Part shown: positions 61,101 through 64,000 of the stretch, piece by piece
Numbering within the stretch: the first letter of the stretch is position 1
How the letters are laid out: each line of letters opens with the position of its first letter
DNA from: Haematococcus lacustris
Taxonomy: Eukaryota; Chlorophyta; Chlorophyceae; Chlamydomonadales; Haematococcaceae
Assembly: GCA_030144725.1 (NCBI GenBank)
Contig: JASKMD010000024.1
Coordinates: forward strand, 913,080-977,079
Length of the DNA stretch: 64,000 nt
Reading direction: 5' to 3'
Translations under genes and position numbers: made by a program
Notes under the pieces: generated by a model
Told to the model about the DNA's origin: nothing
Database searches by the model: none
Seen by the model: the letters and a program-made list of their open reading frames with translations, nothing else

Positions 61101-63898
61101 GGTCTGAGGCTGGGGCCCTGCCAAGGCACCAGAGCACCACAGCTGCGTTCGATATGCTGCAGGCCTCCATGGGCCATGGCTTTGTGGTCATGACCAGGGC
61201 AGGCCAGAGTCCCCGAGCCGGGCGGGTGGTCCCTACCACTGATGCACCAGCACCTGTGTCAGCAGGCTGGGCCCAACCCTCCCTATCTGCTCTTCACCCT
61301 CCTACTGCTGAGTTGCTGCCCACCTACCCTCGCGGCATTCATGGCATGTCCGGCAGTGGCCTTGGGTCCACATCAGCCCGAGCACTGACCACCCCTAGGA
61401 ATGGCACTCCGCCCAGTGCTGGCAGTTGGAGGGCAGGGGGGGGTGCTAGTGACTTTCGCACACCTCCTACGCAGTGCCGTGGCAGCAGCCCAAGTAGCCT
61501 GGGCGCTGGTTGCAGTGGTGGTGGTGATGGTGAGGTGCAGACGCCAGGCAGCGTTCAGAGCAACACAGCATGGCAGATCAGCTCAGAAGTGGAGAAGCGC
61601 CCCACTCTGGACCTGGTGTCACCGGGAGGAGCAGGCAGCGCCCGCAGAACAGAGTCAGGCTCCAAGTCAGCAGCAGACCCTCGGATGCTGGCAGCCCAGC
61701 TCAGGGTGAAGGAGCACTCTATGGCTGCAGTGTCCACGCAGCTGGTGCTCATGCTGGCTCAGCTCGCCCACCAGACGCAAAGCACGCAGGTGAGTTCTTC
61801 GATGAAACCACCTAAAACCCTCTGCCCTTCTTCCACACATGGCTTACCCTATCAAACCAGCTTGCTGCTTACCATTGCCTTTGCCACCAGCTTTTGAGGC
61901 TGCTGGGCAGGTTTCACCCCATAGAAAGTGCTTGGTTGATGGTGTGTGCTTGATCACTGCGACATTAGCTGTGTTTGCAACATGTCATTCATCTTATAAC
62001 ATATCATTGATCACTTTAATTTGATCTTATAACATATCATTGATCAACTATCAACCCAGCAGGCAACAAGTACCATCTCAGAGATGAAGTGAGAAAACCC
62101 TCCCTAGGGGTGGTGGTTTCTCTGTATGGCACTGTGTTCCCACGCACATCGCATGAGCACCTCCCACTTACAATAGTGCCTGACCCCTGTACCAGGACTG
62201 TAGCCTAAAAATCGGCATTGCAAACATGCACTGATCCCAGCTGAGAACAGCTCAAAGGGCGGTCACGACTGTTCCACAGGCTGCTGTTGCTGCCGCTGTG
62301 CCTTGGGTGGCAGAGTTGGCAGTAGTGGTTTGGCACAGCATCAGCCAGGTGGGCTGGGTAGCAGGTAGGCCATGCAGCCTTCAGCTACCTGAGGACTGCA
62401 GTTGCTTCTCCGCACTTCGCTTCTTGTCCGGCATCAGCCCAGGTTGGATTAGGATTAGAGTTGGTTTTTTCTAGACTTCGCTTCTTGTGTGGCACCAGCT
62501 CAGGGCAGCCATTGCCCAGATGAGCAACCGCCTACTCGTCTGTTGGGTCTGACTCCCTTCTTATATGACACTTGCTCTAAACCTCTGCTGCTGCTGCTGC
62601 TACCCTGACCCTGACCCAGATCCTGACCCTGACCGTGACCCTGACCCTGACCGGGGCTGCACCATCACCATGATGATCATCACTTGCCTCACTTGCCTCA
62701 CTGCTGATCACATCACACCTTTCGCTACGTCCCTCATCAGCCCAGCGGGCAACAAGTACCAACGCACAGGCAAAATCAGGTCCCCTCACTAGGGGTGGTG
62801 TTTGTTTGTGTGGAGTTATGTTCCCATACACATGGCATGGCCGCTTTCCACCTGCACTATTGCCTGACCCCTGTGACAGGGCTATAGACTCGTATTGGCA
62901 TGACGTGCATGCACTGATTGTGAGCTGATGACAGCTCAAGAGGGGGCCCTGGCAGTGCCCTGGCAGGCTGCTGCTGCTGCTGAGCCTTGGGTGGCCGGTC
63001 TCGCAGTCGTTTGTAGCCCAGCTCAGGGTACTCCTTGCCCTTGGCTGGCAGCTCAGGCAGGTCCTGTCACCAGCACAGCTGCAGCGGGCGCCACCTGCGC
63101 CGCAATGCGCTGCATATTTAGCTTATTCGGCTGAGATTTACGGAGTGAATCACTGAGGCAGTCCCTGACACACGCTGCCTGCCTTGTCCGCAGTCATCGC
63201 AGCGCATTCAAGCGGAGGAGCACTCCGCCATGCTCTCAAGAATCGCTGATGCCCAAGCTCAGCTGGCTGCCAAGGACAATGAAATCCAGGTATGGTTGGT
63301 CAGTCTTCCATGCCACTATTTTGTCCTACATGCAGCCCCAAGACCTACCACGTCCATGACAGTTTCCCTTAGATCATGGGGCTGTTTCAGCCAGTATGGA
63401 GGATGTCGGGCATCTTTGACACCATGCTGTGTGACCCTGTACAACACAAACGTATGCCCTGTTGGGTACCTCCCCATGACGTGCCTGTGTGGTTGCTCTG
63501 ATCACAGCCTGAGTGCTGATCGCCTCTCTGCTGTGCAGCACTTGCAATCTGAGCTGGCAGAGACCGCCGTGTTGATGGAGGGCTTTGATGGTGATGTGCG
63601 CTCCACTGTCAACTGCCTTGTGTCGAGAGTGAAGGAGCTGGAGCAGCAGGTGGGAGCCAGGCTGGGCATGCCGCTGCACTTGTCTTTGAACAGACTACAC
63701 AACTGCTAGATGAGTGCCCACTTCAGCTCCGCCCATCCCATGTGTGTGCCTCCATGACTAGCTCGAGCTCACATAGCGCTTGCGCACACACGCCCCCTCT
63801 ATGAGGTATTCAGTGCTTAATGGTGAGTTGACTTGCTGCAGCTGGCACACCGTCGCCACTTGCGCCGCCACTTGCACCACCGTCGCCGTGTAGGCTAA
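58102..63898 (+). CDS. Unknown Ser/Pro-rich protein with C-terminal coiled coil
   Basis: Six exons join in phase with GT-AG introns: 58102-58750, 59416-59710, 60262-61789, 63194-63289, 63539-63649 and 63842-63898, giving 911 codons to TAA 63896-63898. The start used is the first in-frame ATG; upstream exons are possible. Most of the protein is low-complexity Ser/Pro/Ala/Gly without a recognised domain. The end of exon 3 (RMLAAQLRVKEHSMAAVSTQ) and exons 4-5 (SQRIQAEEHSAMLSRIADAQ; HLQSELAETAVLME; VSRVKELEQQ) form a coiled coil, and the last exon is Arg/His-rich (LAHRRHLRRHLHHRRR). A cytoskeletal or ciliary role is conceivable but unsupported. The last 11 codons of exon 2 lie in a transposon-derived repeat. 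Introns 2-3 carry related repeats. Confidence 0.65.
59681..59885 (-). repeat. Transposon 3'-end repeat, copy 1 (overlaps exon 2)
   Basis: Shares CAGCCCAGCGGGCAACAAGT, GTCCCCTC(G/A)CTAGGG, GCCTGACCCCTGTGACAG-like and GATGACAGCTCAA(A/G) segments with 62741-62945 and, more diverged, 62056-62260. Its left end codes for the end of exon 2 and supplies the splice donor (GCAAG/GTCAGA). Confidence 0.8.
62056..62345 (-). repeat. Transposon 3'-end repeat, copy 2 (intronic)
   Basis: A diverged copy of the family. After the AGCTCAAAGGG segment it continues into CTGCTGTTGCTGCCGCTGTGCCTTGGGTGG, which corresponds on the minus strand to the Gln/Ala tail of the transposon protein. Confidence 0.75.
62741..63125 (-). 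repeat. Transposon 3'-end repeat, copy 3 with coding remnant (intronic)
   Basis: Closest to copy 1 at 62741-62945. Read on the minus strand, 63120-62960 encodes a broken C-terminus: KLNMQRIA, then RRWRPLQLCW, an in-frame stop, then LPELPAKGKEYPELGYKRLR and DRPPKAQQQQQ. This is the same tail family as 30620-30865. Confidence 0.7.
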
Positions 63899-64000
63899 AT
63901 ACGCTGTACACTTCGTAGCCTTCCACTCAATGCACTAACCTTATCCTATGTCCAGCTCCCTCGTCGAAGTAACTAGGATGGGTTGGTAGGGGGGTGGGAT

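Overview
This is nuclear DNA from a eukaryote, most likely a chlorophycean green alga. Three signs point there: host genes are cut into many small exons by short GT-AG introns, base composition is GC-rich, and the fermentative enzyme is an AdhE-type bifunctional aldehyde/alcohol dehydrogenase with an organelle-targeting extension, as in Chlamydomonas and its relatives. The repeat style (18-bp palindromic satellites, a glutamine-tailed transposon C-terminus) resembles what I remember of Haematococcus, but the species is an inference. I recognise no rRNA gene, no confident tRNA gene and no CRISPR array.

Host genes. Minus strand: the 5' part of a cationic amino-acid transporter gene (252-1147), a complete 21-exon ADHE gene (4395-10495, 956 aa) and a TAF10 gene (11386-12036, C-terminal end unresolved). 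Plus strand: a gene at 58102-63898 for a long Ser/Pro-rich protein of unknown function with a coiled-coil tail. None of these was an obvious single ORF; all were assembled from exons with matching splice sites and phases.

Mobile DNA fills most of the rest. (1) 12693-27733 is a minus-strand Ty3/gypsy-type element bounded by near-identical 411-bp direct repeats. Its gag carries two tandem aspartic-protease-like domains. Its pol is broken by one frameshift. A 6.8-kb block of satellites separates gag from pol. (2) 27744-29837 is a DNA transposon with 391-bp inverted repeats and a hAT-like transposase remnant. (3) 31723-42675 is a very large LINE of the dual-endonuclease (Dualen/RandI-like) type. 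It carries a 2A-like peptide, two Josephin-like cysteine-protease domains, AP endonuclease, reverse transcriptase, PHD finger, RNase H and a restriction-like endonuclease. (4) 43060-44113 is a short TIR element, with a partial copy at 2101-2552 and a copy near 50067-57110. (5) 50639-57005 is an intact chromovirus with identical 236-bp LTRs and a 5-bp target duplication, inserted into that third TIR-element copy. Its gag and pol are in the same frame, separated by one UGA.

The 44-50 kb interval holds minisatellites, repeated intron-like modules and degraded repeats. The strongest leads for something undescribed are the Josephin-like domains behind a 2A peptide in the LINE, the duplicated protease in the gypsy gag, the single in-frame UGA of the chromovirus, and the palindromic satellite inside an LTR element.
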